Shown: positions 8,871 through 16,912, counted from the first letter of the stretch. The stretch is DNA of 64,000 nt from DATLEX01 sp035525015 (GCA_035525015.1 DATLFC010000074.1:4948-68947), one strand, 5' to 3'. Numbers and translations are program-made. Notes: a model not told the origin generated them from the letters alone.

Positions 8871-10397
8871 ATGCCGGCATCGAACTTCGAACTTCGCCGA
8901 AAGCTGCTGCAACTCGAGGCGCTCCACGACCTCGGCCGGGCGCTGAACACGCTGCGGCCGGAGGCTGAGCTCCTGGAGGAGCTGATGCACCGGGCCATCG
9001 CGGTGCTCGACGCCACGACCGGCTTCATCTTCTCGCTGGATGAAAAGCTCAACATCCAGCACCTCTTCACGTTTCCTACCGAGCCTCCCCGCGCCGATGC
9101 CATCCTGGCCGAGCCTCCGGTGCGGCAGGTCCTCGCCGCGCGCGAGCCGATCTCGGTCACCGTGACGCGGTTCCTGGGGGAACAGGCGAACGATCTGCTG
9201 GTCGCGCCCATGGTGTCGGGCGACGTGATCGTCGGCGTGATCGGCGTGGGCGGCAAGGAGGCTCGCGGCGCGAAGAGCGGGAGCTTCGTGGAGGACGATC
9301 TCCGCTTTCTGGCCTCGCTGGCGTCGATCGGAGGCGCCGCCGTCGACAATACGCGGCGCTTCCACAGGCTCGATCTGGTGCGCGAGACGCTCGAAGACGA
9401 GAATCGTTCCCTCAAGCAAAGGATGCTGCGCGAGTACAGCGACCGCTTGATGGTGGGCGAATCGCCGAAGATGCAGCGAGTGATCGATCTGGTGGCACGG
9501 GTCGCCAACAGTCAAGCCAACGTTCTCATCCGCGGCGAATCGGGAACGGGGAAAGAAATGGTGGCGCGCCTCATTCACGGCAACTCGTCGCGCAAGGATC
9601 GGCCCTTCGTGGCCATCAACTGCGCCGCGCTGCCGGAGACGCTGCTCGAATCGGAGCTGTTCGGCATCGAGCGTGGCGTGGCCACCGGCGTCGAGGCACG
9701 CCCCGGCAAGTTCGAGCTGGCGAAGGGCGGGACGGTCTTCCTCGACGAGGTGGGCGACATTCCTCTCGCTCTCCAGGCCAAACTGCTTCGCGTGCTCCAG
9801 GAACGGGAGGTCGAGAAGCTCGGCGGGCGGCGTCGGATCCCGATCGATGTCCGCATCCTGTCGGCGACGCATCGCGGCCTCGAGGAGATGATCGAGAAGG
9901 GAGACTTCCGCCAGGATCTGTATTACAGGCTGAAAGTGGTCGAGATCACACTGCCGCCCCTCCGCGAGAGGAGGGAGGACATTCCCCGGCTCGTCCGCTT
10001 CTTCCTCGAGAAGTACGGGCGCCGCGAAGGTCTCAAAGACGTGCGCATCACGCAGGAGGCCCTCCAGAAGGTGATGCGATACCCCTTTCCCGGGAACGTG
10101 CGCGAGCTGGAGAACCTCATCGAAGGGGCTCTGGCGCTGACCGTGGATCCGGTCATCGATCCGGGGGATCTGCTCCTGCCGGAGTCGGCGGCCGGCACCG
10201 ACGGAGGGGAACTGACGGGCGACTTCCCCCCGCTCGAAGAGCTGCAGAACCGATACATCGCCCGGGTTCTGGCGCACACGAAGGGGAACATGTCGGCCGC
10301 GGCGAAGATCCTCGGGATCGACAGGAAGACCCTCTACCGGAAACGGGCAGAACTGTCCCATCTAGGCACATCTGGGGAATCTTGGGACGTTCACTAG
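8871..10397 (+). CDS. Sigma-54-type AAA+ transcriptional activator (GAF-AAA-Fis)
   Basis: A 508-residue regulator. Residues 1-165 form a GAF-like sensory domain. The AAA+ core carries Walker A GESGTGKE (222-229) and Walker B VFLDE (289-293). A C-terminal Fis-type helix-turn-helix (AAAKILGIDRKTLYRK) follows. It would use ATP hydrolysis to remodel sigma-54 RNA polymerase at target promoters. The usual GAFTGA loop reads GVATGV at 269-274, so the phenylalanine that contacts sigma-54 is absent. No receiver domain is present, so input is probably a small molecule or partner at the GAF domain. A sigma-54-like promoter 160 bases downstream suggests that the next operon is its target. Confidence 0.9.
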   Translation: MPASNFELRRKLLQLEALHDLGRALNTLRPEAELLEELMHRAIAVLDATTGFIFSLDEKLNIQHLFTFPTEPPRADAILAEPPVRQVLAAREPISVTVTRFLGEQANDLLVAPMVSGDVIVGVIGVGGKEARGAKSGSFVEDDLRFLASLASIGGAAVDNTRRFHRLDLVRETLEDENRSLKQRMLREYSDRLMVGESPKMQRVIDLVARVANSQANVLIRGESGTGKEMVARLIHGNSSRKDRPFVAINCAALPETLLESELFGIERGVATGVEARPGKFELAKGGTVFLDEVGDIPLALQAKLLRVLQEREVEKLGGRRRIPIDVRILSATHRGLEEMIEKGDFRQDLYYRLKVVEITLPPLRERREDIPRLVRFFLEKYGRREGLKDVRITQEALQKVMRYPFPGNVRELENLIEGALALTVDPVIDPGDLLLPESAAGTDGGELTGDFPPLEELQNRYIARVLAHTKGNMSAAAKILGIDRKTLYRKRAELSHLGTSGESWDVH

Positions 10398-10605
10398 TAA
10401 CCGCTGTGTATTCAGCAATTACTGGTCCAAAACTCCTGTCACAGCAGATGTTGTGGCGAATTGACCCAACGGCTGTCTCAGAGGTTGCGTGAGCCAGTCT
10501 CGTGTAAACTACGCATGGTCAGAAGGTTAGGAGGGACAGGACTGATCCGGCATGGGTGGCAGTCGCGTTGCTCAACGGTGACCTCGACGAATGAGGGGGG
10601 AACCG
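10398..10605 (+). other. 208-base regulatory intergenic region
   Basis: This is the longest gene-free stretch of the window. It contains a -24/-12 element at 10557-10572 and a G-rich Shine-Dalgarno just before the next ORF. A TTGACC at 10461 has no properly spaced -10. No terminator hairpin with a T-run is visible after the activator gene. Confidence 0.6.
10557..10572 (+). promoter_or_regulatory. Sigma-54 (-24/-12) promoter
   Basis: TGGCAGTCGCGTTGCT matches the sigma-54 consensus TGGCACG-N4-TTGCW, with GG (10558-10559) and GC (10570-10571) exactly ten bases apart. The expected start point near 10583 gives a leader of about 20 bases to the ATG at 10606. It sits directly downstream of a sigma-54-type activator gene and upstream of the partner-switching operon. 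Confidence 0.65.
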
Positions 10606-10773
10606 ATGAGCAATTACGCACAAGCCCGCGCCAAAACCGAGTCGCTGCTCAGCGCCAGCTACGTTCTGCCGTCCGTGCTGGCTGTGAACACCGTGGCGCT
10701 CTTCGCGCTCGACCGGGTGGGAGGAATCCCGCACTGGATCAAGACGGCCGCTGCCCTTTTCCTCGCCTTCTGA
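10606..10773 (+). CDS. 55-residue small membrane protein
   Basis: A short ORF starting MSNYAQARAKTESLLSASYV with one hydrophobic span (about residues 16-37) and a second hydrophobic C-terminus ending ALFLAF. The start at 10606 is supported by a GGGGGGAA Shine-Dalgarno; an ATG at 10591 in the same frame would overlap that purine run. It is the first gene after the sigma-54-type promoter and 28 bases ahead of the RsbW-like gene. No family is recognised. It could be a membrane tether or sensor for the partner-switching module. Confidence 0.5.
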   Translation: MSNYAQARAKTESLLSASYVLPSVLAVNTVALFALDRVGGIPHWIKTAAALFLAF

Positions 10774-10801
10774 GCTCTCCCCGCGCCCGCAGGACACTCG
10801 G

Positions 10802-11254
10802 ATGACCATGACCGCCGAGCGGCAGATGGAGCTCACCCTCCCGATGGTTCCGGACATCGAGATCGCAGCCGCGCGCGCGGCCGGCAATCTGGCCCGGGAA
10901 GTGGGGATGAGCGCCGAGAAGATCGACGAGATGGCTCACGCGATCATCGAGGCCTGCATCAACGCCCGCGAACACTCCTGTTGCGCCGATCAGCGCATCT
11001 ACTTAAGATTCGTCGGCACCTACCAGGGCGACGGCAATCCGCGGATCGACGTCTGGATCACGGACCATGGTCGCGGATTCGATCTGGCCGAGGCACGCAC
11101 GCGCCGGAAGAAGCTCGGCCCCGCCTACAAACGAGGTCGCGGCATCCAGCTCATGGAAGCGCACATGGACGAGGTGGAGATCATCAGCGGGGAAAGCGGC
11201 ACCACCATCCACATGGTGAAGCTCGAGAATCCCGCAGTCGAGAAAACATCATGA
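10802..11254 (+). CDS. RsbW-like anti-sigma / ATP-binding regulator
   Basis: A 150-residue GHKL ATPase of the HATPase_c_2 type. The N box reads EACINAREHS, the G1 box DHGRGFD and the G2 box KRGRGIQLM. Such proteins are serine kinases that bind a sigma factor or another target and phosphorylate a STAS antagonist. The STAS gene overlaps its stop by 4 bases (ATGA) and a SpoIIE phosphatase follows, giving a complete partner-switching trio. No sigma factor gene is adjacent, so its target is unknown. AGGA precedes the ATG. Confidence 0.88.
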   Translation: MTMTAERQMELTLPMVPDIEIAAARAAGNLAREVGMSAEKIDEMAHAIIEACINAREHSCCADQRIYLRFVGTYQGDGNPRIDVWITDHGRGFDLAEARTRRKKLGPAYKRGRGIQLMEAHMDEVEIISGESGTTIHMVKLENPAVEKTS

Positions 11255-11607
11255 CCGAGGAATTGAGAGTCGCTGTCGAACGACGCCCTGCCGGAGCCAT
11301 CCTCTACACCAAGGGGTACATCAACAACGTCGGTGGCGAGGAGATCGCCAACCGCGCCTACGAGCTGATGGATGACGGCGTCCAGACCCTGCTGCTGAAC
11401 CTGAAGGAAACGAAGATCGTCAACTCGATCGGCATCAGCATCCTCATCGAGATCATCGAGAAGATGATGGAGAAGGGAGGCCGTATCTCGTTCTGCTGCC
11501 TCACCCCCGTCATCCACAAGACCTTTCAGATCATGGGGCTGGCCAATTACGCCGCCATTTACGACACCGAGGACGCGGCGACCAAGGACCTCGGCTTCCA
11601 GCGCTGA
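11251..11607 (+). CDS. STAS-domain anti-sigma factor antagonist
   Basis: A 118-residue single STAS domain. The conserved phosphorylation region reads KIVNSIGISIL, with Ser where RsbV/SpoIIAA are phosphorylated. It would be phosphorylated by the RsbW-like kinase just upstream and dephosphorylated by the SpoIIE-type phosphatase downstream; when unphosphorylated it captures the kinase. The ATG (11251) overlaps the kinase stop in ATGA, which fixes the start and implies coupled, near-stoichiometric translation. Confidence 0.87.
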   Translation: MTEELRVAVERRPAGAILYTKGYINNVGGEEIANRAYELMDDGVQTLLLNLKETKIVNSIGISILIEIIEKMMEKGGRISFCCLTPVIHKTFQIMGLANYAAIYDTEDAATKDLGFQR

Positions 11608-11627
11608 GCAGGATCCGCTCTCGGACT

Positions 11628-11633
11628 GATATT
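11628..11633 (+). promoter_or_regulatory. Putative -10 hexamer (GATATT) of the SpoIIE phosphatase gene
   Basis: GATATT ends 9 bases before the ATG at 11643, with no Shine-Dalgarno between. It would allow leaderless expression of the phosphatase separately from the kinase/antagonist pair. Confidence 0.35.
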
Positions 11634-11642
11634 CTCGTCCCC

Positions 11643-13271
11643 ATGCCTCAGGTGCACCGGTTCGCGGATTTTCTGACCGACCTGCAGCAGATCGACCGCA
11701 CGTCCATCGATGCGCAGGCGTCGAAGATCGTGGAGGCTTTCGCCCGTCACACGGCCTTCGAGATCAGCGCGTTGTATCTGCGCGATGGCCGCGAACGCTC
11801 GATGCGCCTGGCGGTGAAGTCCCAGCAGCTCGTCGCCCCGGAGATTCTCGATCGCAGCGGCGGGGAGCTCCCGTTCCAGCCACGGCCGCACCTCGTTCTC
11901 CCGCTCATCAGTCATCGCGAGGAGCTGGGACTGCTCGCGCTCACGCGCCGCGGACCGGAGGAACCGAGCGAGGATGATGTGGCGCTCGTTCGCGCGGCCG
12001 GCCACTACCTCAGCACGATCATCGCCAACCAGCGCCTGCTGCAGGAAACGAGGGAAGGGGAGTTTCAGCTCAAGTACCGCCTCTGGGAGCTGGAGTCGCT
12101 GTACGACATCGGCCTCTCCATCGCCTCGACGCTGAACATCGACGAGGTCGCGGACGAGATCCTCTTCCGCATGATCTCTCTGATCAACGCCCGGCGCGCC
12201 GCGCTTTTCCTTCGCCAGGGCGAACGGTTCGTGCTCTTCCGCTCGTTCGGCGCCGTGCGCGGCGACTTCCTCGATCAGGACCTCGCTTCGGCGCTGATGA
12301 AGGAAGGGCAACCCATCCGCTTCGAGGAGCACCTCGAGTGCATCTTCCCCGGCTGCTCCGCGTTCGTCGCCGTTCCCGTTCGCGGCAACAACAGCATGGT
12401 GGGGATCCTCGCAGCGGCCGATCGGGAGAGCCGCGATGGCACCATCGGCCAGTTCGAGCCGAACGAGCTTCGCCTTCTCGGTCTCTTCGCCTCCCAGGCC
12501 GCGATCGCACTCGAGAACGCCCGGCTGCACCGGGAAGCCCTCGAGAAACAGGCCATGGACCGCGACCTCGAGCTGGCCGCGACGATCCAGCGCGACATCC
12601 TTCCCAAGGCCATCCCCGTCGTTCCGGGACTCGAGCTCGCGGCGCTGTCACGGCCGGCGCGGCAGGTCGGCGGTGATTACCACGCCTTCGTCGAGCGCGA
12701 TGGCCTCCTGACCATCGTCGTCGCCGACGTGGCCGGGAAGTCGATGCCGGCGGCGCTCCTCGTGTCGGCGCTCCATGCGGCGGTCCAGCTCCTGTTCGCC
12801 GAAGGTCGCGCTCTCGGCGACATCGCCACGGAGCTCAACAAACATCTCCACCGCTGGTCGGCCGAGAACAAATTCATCACCATGATCATGGCCTCGATCG
12901 ATCAGGAATCGGACACGATCGAATACGTCAACGCCGGCCACAATCCCGGCTACGTCGTCGTGGACGGCAAGCTGGAGATGCTCAAGTCCCAGGGCCTCCC
13001 CTTCGGTATTCTCGGGCAGAGCCGCTACATGACCCAGACGCGTCCGCTCCCGCGAGGCTCACGCGTTCTCCTCTACAGCGACGGCATCACCGAAGCGGAG
13101 AACGTGGCCGGTGACGAGTTCGAGGACCACCGGCTGCAGGCGCTCATCGAACGCCACTCTTCCGCCACCGCCGTCGAGCTGCGCGACCGGATCGCCGAAG
13201 CCGTCGAGGAGTTCGTCGGCGAGGCGCCGCAGAAGGACGATCAGACCCTCGTGATCGCGCGCCGCACCTGA
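11643..13271 (+). CDS. GAF-GAF-SpoIIE (PP2C) serine phosphatase, RsbU-like
   Basis: A 542-residue protein. Two GAF-like sensor domains (about 1-140 and 150-300, the second starting near LYDIGLSIASTLNIDEV) are joined by a helix to a SpoIIE/PP2C catalytic domain. Metal-binding motifs are visible as GGDYHAF, VADVAGKSMPAALL, YSDGITEAEN and KDDQTLV. It should dephosphorylate the STAS protein encoded 35 bases upstream in response to GAF ligands. With the kinase and STAS protein it completes a phosphorylation switch that lacks a local sigma factor. Confidence 0.9.
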   Translation: MPQVHRFADFLTDLQQIDRTSIDAQASKIVEAFARHTAFEISALYLRDGRERSMRLAVKSQQLVAPEILDRSGGELPFQPRPHLVLPLISHREELGLLALTRRGPEEPSEDDVALVRAAGHYLSTIIANQRLLQETREGEFQLKYRLWELESLYDIGLSIASTLNIDEVADEILFRMISLINARRAALFLRQGERFVLFRSFGAVRGDFLDQDLASALMKEGQPIRFEEHLECIFPGCSAFVAVPVRGNNSMVGILAAADRESRDGTIGQFEPNELRLLGLFASQAAIALENARLHREALEKQAMDRDLELAATIQRDILPKAIPVVPGLELAALSRPARQVGGDYHAFVERDGLLTIVVADVAGKSMPAALLVSALHAAVQLLFAEGRALGDIATELNKHLHRWSAENKFITMIMASIDQESDTIEYVNAGHNPGYVVVDGKLEMLKSQGLPFGILGQSRYMTQTRPLPRGSRVLLYSDGITEAENVAGDEFEDHRLQALIERHSSATAVELRDRIAEAVEEFVGEAPQKDDQTLVIARRT

Positions 13272-13344
13272 CCCGCTCTGTTACAAGCCGGCGCCGCGGC
13301 GTAACCGCCATCCCCCCCGTTCGTCTATCCGGAAGGAGGACACG

Positions 13345-13887
13345 ATGAAACGTACGTCGCTGGCGGTGACACTCTCCCTTCTGGTCCTGGCCACCGGAGC
13401 CCTGCTCCATGCGCAGAGCTCGAGTACGCTGACCGTCAAACCGTCGGAGATGCGCGACGGCGAGACGAAGACCATCACGGACGACGGACGGACCATCACC
13501 GTCCGGCGCGACGGCGACACCACGCGCGTTGCGATCGACGGAGCCGCAGCAACGGAGACCCTCACGATCACACGCGAAGGCGGGCGGATCCTCATCGGCC
13601 GGCTCTCGGCCGATGGCAGCCGGAGCCTGGTGATCGGCCCCGATCGCGACCGCATCGCCGTCGACGGTCTCGACCTCGACAGGTTCGAGGCGCTGCCGCG
13701 GTTCCGTTCCATTCCGGAGCGGAGCCCGCGGACGGTATTCGTCTGTCCGAAAGACCAGACCACGCTCCGTGTCCCGAAGGACAAGGCCGAGGAGAGCTAC
13801 CGTTGTCCGGTCGACGGAACGCCGATGGAGAAGCGCAAAGGACACGGCGTCCAGTTCTTCTTCGACGACTCGGCGACCGAGCTCTGA
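13345..13887 (+). CDS. Secreted protein with C-terminal zinc-ribbon-like motif
   Basis: A 180-residue protein with a signal peptide (about residues 1-25, ending LLHAQ). A beta-rich middle consists of short charged strands (ITVRRDGDTTRVAIDG). The C-terminal motif CPKDQTTLRVP...YRCPVDGTPM resembles a two-knuckle zinc ribbon. Such a ribbon on an exported protein is unusual and might bind metal or be structural. The start is clear from GGAAGGAGGA upstream of the ATG. No known family is recognised. It ends abutting the convergent enoyl-CoA hydratase gene. Confidence 0.72.
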   Translation: MKRTSLAVTLSLLVLATGALLHAQSSSTLTVKPSEMRDGETKTITDDGRTITVRRDGDTTRVAIDGAAATETLTITREGGRILIGRLSADGSRSLVIGPDRDRIAVDGLDLDRFEALPRFRSIPERSPRTVFVCPKDQTTLRVPKDKAEESYRCPVDGTPMEKRKGHGVQFFFDDSATEL

Positions 13888-14676
13888 TCAGCGCCCGCGG
13901 AACCGCGGCGCGCGTTTCTCGAAAAAGGCGGCCATGCCGGCAGCAGCGTCTTCGGAGAGAAACGCGCGCAGCTGATGCTCCCGTTCGAGCGCCAGCTGCG
14001 CACGGAGGTCGTTCCTTTCCGATTCGCGCAGCGCCTTCTTCAGATCGGCGAGCGGCAGCGGGGCGGCGTCGGCAAACGCCGCGGCAAGACGCTGCGTCTC
14101 CTCGGACAGAATCGCCGGCGGCACGACCCGATCGACCATGCCGATCTCCGCTGCCTCGGACGCGGCGACCATCCGCCCCGTGGCCATCAGCTCGAAGGCG
14201 CGACTGCGGCCGGCCAGACGCGGCAGAAGCCACGTTCCGCCCCAGTCGGGATGCAGTCCGATCCTGATGAACGTCTGACCGAGCTTCGCCTCTTCGGAAG
14301 CGATGCGGTAATCGCAGGCCAGCGCGAGGTTGCAGCCGGCCCCGGCGGCGACGCCGTTGATGCTGGCGATCACCGGTTTCGCCATTTCCACGATCGCCGT
14401 GATCACGGCGCTGCCGGCGTCGAGCAGTTTGCGGAAGGAGCCGGCGTCGCGCTCCTTCTGCAGGGCGGCCATGAAGTCGACGTCGCCGCCGGCGCAGAAC
14501 GCACGGCCGGCGCCGGTGACCACGACGCTGCGGCACGAAGGGTCTTCCGCGGCGGCCTGCACCGCGGCCAGCAGATCCTCCCGCATCGTGCCGCCGAAGG
14601 CGTTCAGCTTTTCAGGACGGTTGAGCGTGATCGTGGCGACGCCGCCGTCGCGAAGGGCGTAGTCGATGAAGGACAT
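13888..14676 (-). CDS. Enoyl-CoA hydratase/isomerase family protein
   Basis: A 262-residue crotonase-fold enzyme that hydrates or isomerises 2-enoyl-CoA thioesters in the cytoplasm. Visible features are ITLNRPEKLNAFGG at the N-terminus, the oxyanion segment FCAGGDVDFM, and INGVAAGAGCNLALACDYRIAS. A Glu of the usual catalytic pair is not evident at the standard second position, so an isomerase-like or other crotonase activity is possible. The start at 14676 (MSFIDYAL) is preferred over an upstream ATG at 14703 because TAAACT lies 8 bases before it and the family N-terminus fits. It is divergent from the PAP2 gene with 32 bases between starts. Confidence 0.88.
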   Translation of the reverse strand: MSFIDYALRDGGVATITLNRPEKLNAFGGTMREDLLAAVQAAAEDPSCRSVVVTGAGRAFCAGGDVDFMAALQKERDAGSFRKLLDAGSAVITAIVEMAKPVIASINGVAAGAGCNLALACDYRIASEEAKLGQTFIRIGLHPDWGGTWLLPRLAGRSRAFELMATGRMVAASEAAEIGMVDRVVPPAILSEETQRLAAAFADAAPLPLADLKKALRESERNDLRAQLALEREHQLRAFLSEDAAAGMAAFFEKRAPRFRGR

Positions 14677-14684
14677 GCCTGCGG

Positions 14685-14690
14685 AGTTTA
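14685..14690 (-). promoter_or_regulatory. Putative -10 hexamer (TAAACT) of the enoyl-CoA hydratase gene
   Basis: TAAACT lies 8 bases upstream of the ATG at 14676 with no Shine-Dalgarno. It is back to back with the hexamer of the divergent PAP2 gene. Confidence 0.38.
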
Positions 14691-14694
14691 ACTG

Positions 14695-14700
14695 TAGACT
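14695..14700 (+). promoter_or_regulatory. Putative -10 hexamer (TAGACT) of the PAP2 gene
   Basis: TAGACT lies 8 bases before the ATG at 14709 and no ribosome-binding site is present. The two divergent -10 elements lie only 4 bases apart, so the promoters must overlap. Confidence 0.38.
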
Positions 14701-14708
14701 CATCGGCC

Positions 14709-15731
14709 ATGGCTGGTGCGGTCGCGCGCAACCGGCGCGTGATGCGCCGGCCTTACTTCTACGAGGTCTTCGTCCTCGTGAATCTAGCCGGCATCGTCGT
14801 GATGACGAGCCACCTGAATCCCGTCGTGCTCGGCACTCTGCCCGATACGCTCGGCGACCTGGCGCTGCAGATGGGGGCGTACACGTTGGCGGGGGTGGTG
14901 GTGCGGAGCATCGTGGCGCGATGGCGCGGAGGATGGCCTGAGTATCTCCGTATTCTCCGCAGCGGTGGATGGCTTCTGGACACGGCGCGGCTCATCCTGT
15001 TCGCGGCCCTGCTCTCGCACACTTATTTCTGGATCAAGCTCCTCGTCCCGATTCTCAACCCCCGCGACTTCGATCAGATGCTGTGGGATCTCGACCAGAG
15101 GATGTTCTTCGGGTTCGCTCCGGCCGTCCTGTTCGCGGACCTTTTCTCGCACCCTCTGGCGATGCGGGCCATCGACTGGTCGTACGCGAAGATCTTCATC
15201 GCCAGCATCGCGCTGGCGTTCGCGTTCTTTCTCTCCGCTCCCGCGCGGCGGCTGCGGGTCGCGTTCATGACCGGTACGGCGATCCTCTGGCTGGCCGGCG
15301 TGTGGCTCTATCTCCTCGTGCCGTCGCTCGGCCCGGCGTTCCGCTTTCCCGAGCTCTGGATCCCGCTGGCCGACTCGCTGCCGACCACGCATCAGCTGCA
15401 GGCGGCGCTCATGGACAACTACCGGAGAGTGCTGCAGTGGCGGGACGGCCCGTCGCCGGACGTGCAGCTGATGTTCGGGGTGGCCGCCTTTCCGAGCCTG
15501 CACGTCGGATTTCAGACGTTCGCCTTCCTCTGGATGCGGCGGCTCTGGATCTACGGAGAGATCGTCTTCGGCATCTTCCTTCTGACGATCGTCATCGGAT
15601 CCGTCGTCACCGGGTGGCACTACCTCATCGACGGTGTCGCCGGTGCGCTGCTGGCGCTGGTTGCCTACGTGATCAGCGCGCGGCTCTGGCGGATCGGCGC
15701 GTGGCTGCGCCTCCGTACCGCGACGCGCTGA
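14709..15731 (+). CDS. PAP2-superfamily membrane enzyme (Aur1/Ipt1-like)
   Basis: A 340-residue polytopic protein with about six to seven hydrophobic spans. The PAP2 catalytic signatures appear late: FPSLHVGFQTF near residue 260 and GWHYLIDGVAG near 303, with the two His residues of the phosphatase/transferase centre. The longer N-terminal membrane region resembles the PAP2_3 group that includes inositolphosphotransferases. It probably acts on a lipid phosphate at the outer face of the inner membrane; substrate unknown. The AmrS gene follows 32 bases downstream on the same strand. Confidence 0.85.
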   Translation: MAGAVARNRRVMRRPYFYEVFVLVNLAGIVVMTSHLNPVVLGTLPDTLGDLALQMGAYTLAGVVVRSIVARWRGGWPEYLRILRSGGWLLDTARLILFAALLSHTYFWIKLLVPILNPRDFDQMLWDLDQRMFFGFAPAVLFADLFSHPLAMRAIDWSYAKIFIASIALAFAFFLSAPARRLRVAFMTGTAILWLAGVWLYLLVPSLGPAFRFPELWIPLADSLPTTHQLQAALMDNYRRVLQWRDGPSPDVQLMFGVAAFPSLHVGFQTFAFLWMRRLWIYGEIVFGIFLLTIVIGSVVTGWHYLIDGVAGALLALVAYVISARLWRIGAWLRLRTATR

Positions 15732-15763
15732 CAGAATTTGCACTCCGGTGTGCCTGTTTTCAG

Positions 15764-16891
15764 ATGGCGATGCCCGCAACCGGAGAAACACCGCTCGGCG
15801 AGATGCTGGCCGCCCGCACTGCGGAAGGCGCACCCGAGCTCTACGATCGCCTCGAGAAACGGGCGGTGCGGTGCTACTCGTGCGGGCACCGCTGCAAGAT
15901 CCTCGATGGACTGAAGGGGATCTGCAAGGTCCGGTACAACGAAGGCGGCGTGCTCCGCGTCCCTCGCGGGTACGTCGCGGCGCTGCAGGTCGATCCAATC
16001 GAGAAAAAGCCCTTCTTCCACGCCATGCCGGGCGCGCTGGCGCTCTCCTTCGGCATGCTCGGCTGCGACTACCACTGCGGCTATTGCCAGAACTGGGTCA
16101 CGTCACAGGCGCTGCGCGATCCGGCCGCCGGAGCCACGCCGGCCGATGTCGAGCCGGCGGATCTGATCCGCCTGGCGCGGCGTCACGGCGCGAAAGTGAT
16201 CACGTCGACCTACAACGAGCCACTCATCACATCGGAGTGGGCGGTCGAGGTGTTCCGGGAGGCGAAGAAGGAAGGGCTGATCTGCTCGTACGTCTCGAAC
16301 GGCAACGGGACGGAAAGGGTTCTCGACTACATCGCGCCGTATGTCGATCTTTACAAAGTCGACCTCAAGGGGTTCAGCGACCGCCACTACCGCGACCTCG
16401 GCGGGACGCTGCAGCCGGTGCTCGACACGATCCGCGGCCTGAAGCAGCGGAAGATCTGGGTCGAGATCGTCACGCTCATCGTTCCGGGATTCAACGACTC
16501 CGACGAGGAGCTGGCCGGCATCGCCGGGTTCGTCGCCTCCGTCGATCCCGACATCCCCTGGCACGTGACGGCGTATCACCAGGACTACAAGATGACGGAG
16601 GCCGCCAACACCGATGCCGGAGCGCTGCTCCGCGCGTATCACATCGGCCGGCGCGCAGGCCTCCGCTACGTCTACCCCGGAAACATCCCGGGAGCCTTCG
16701 ACGATCTGGAGAGCACGCACTGCCCGTCGTGCAACGCGGTCGTCGTCGGACGCCGCGGGTTTCGCGTCACGTCGTACCGGCTCGTCAATGGCCACTGCGC
16801 CGATTGCTCGACGCCGCTGCCCGGGGTGTGGAGCGATGATCCGACCGCCATCGGCCGGAGCGGCGTGCCGCGTCCGGTGTGGCTGTCGTAG
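15764..16891 (+). CDS. amrS: AmmeMemoRadiSam system radical SAM enzyme (AmrS)
   Basis: A 375-residue radical SAM protein. The [4Fe-4S] cluster motif is CDYHCGYC (Cys 101, 105, 108). Extra cysteines occur in an N-terminal CYSCGHRC...GIC block and a C-terminal CPSCN...HCADC ribbon, both typical of AmrS. The partner proteins of the AmmeMemoRadiSam set (AMMECR1-like and Memo-like) are not encoded nearby, so this is an isolated copy. Start ATG at 15764 or 15770; neither has a clear Shine-Dalgarno. The physiological substrate of this family is unknown. Confidence 0.9.
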   Translation: MAMPATGETPLGEMLAARTAEGAPELYDRLEKRAVRCYSCGHRCKILDGLKGICKVRYNEGGVLRVPRGYVAALQVDPIEKKPFFHAMPGALALSFGMLGCDYHCGYCQNWVTSQALRDPAAGATPADVEPADLIRLARRHGAKVITSTYNEPLITSEWAVEVFREAKKEGLICSYVSNGNGTERVLDYIAPYVDLYKVDLKGFSDRHYRDLGGTLQPVLDTIRGLKQRKIWVEIVTLIVPGFNDSDEELAGIAGFVASVDPDIPWHVTAYHQDYKMTEAANTDAGALLRAYHIGRRAGLRYVYPGNIPGAFDDLESTHCPSCNAVVVGRRGFRVTSYRLVNGHCADCSTPLPGVWSDDPTAIGRSGVPRPVWLS

Positions 16892-16897
16892 CCGTGC

Positions 16898-16903
16898 TAT
16901 GGT
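16898..16903 (+). promoter_or_regulatory. Putative -10 hexamer (TATGGT) of the Rieske gene
   Basis: TATGGT ends 9 bases before the GTG start at 16913, and no Shine-Dalgarno is visible in the 21-base gap. Confidence 0.35.
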
Positions 16904-16912
16904 GCGCCGCTC

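Noticed and set aside
10461..10466. TTGACC as a -35 element
   Set aside because: No -10 hexamer occurs at 16-19 bases; TAAACT at 10505 is 38 bases away.
13272..13344. GC-rich palindrome after the SpoIIE gene as a terminator
   Set aside because: The stem is short and overlapping with alternative pairings, and no T-run follows.
14969..15763. AmrS reading frame continuing 265 codons upstream
   Set aside because: This part overlaps the PAP2 gene in another frame and has no family similarity; AmrS homologues begin near 15764.
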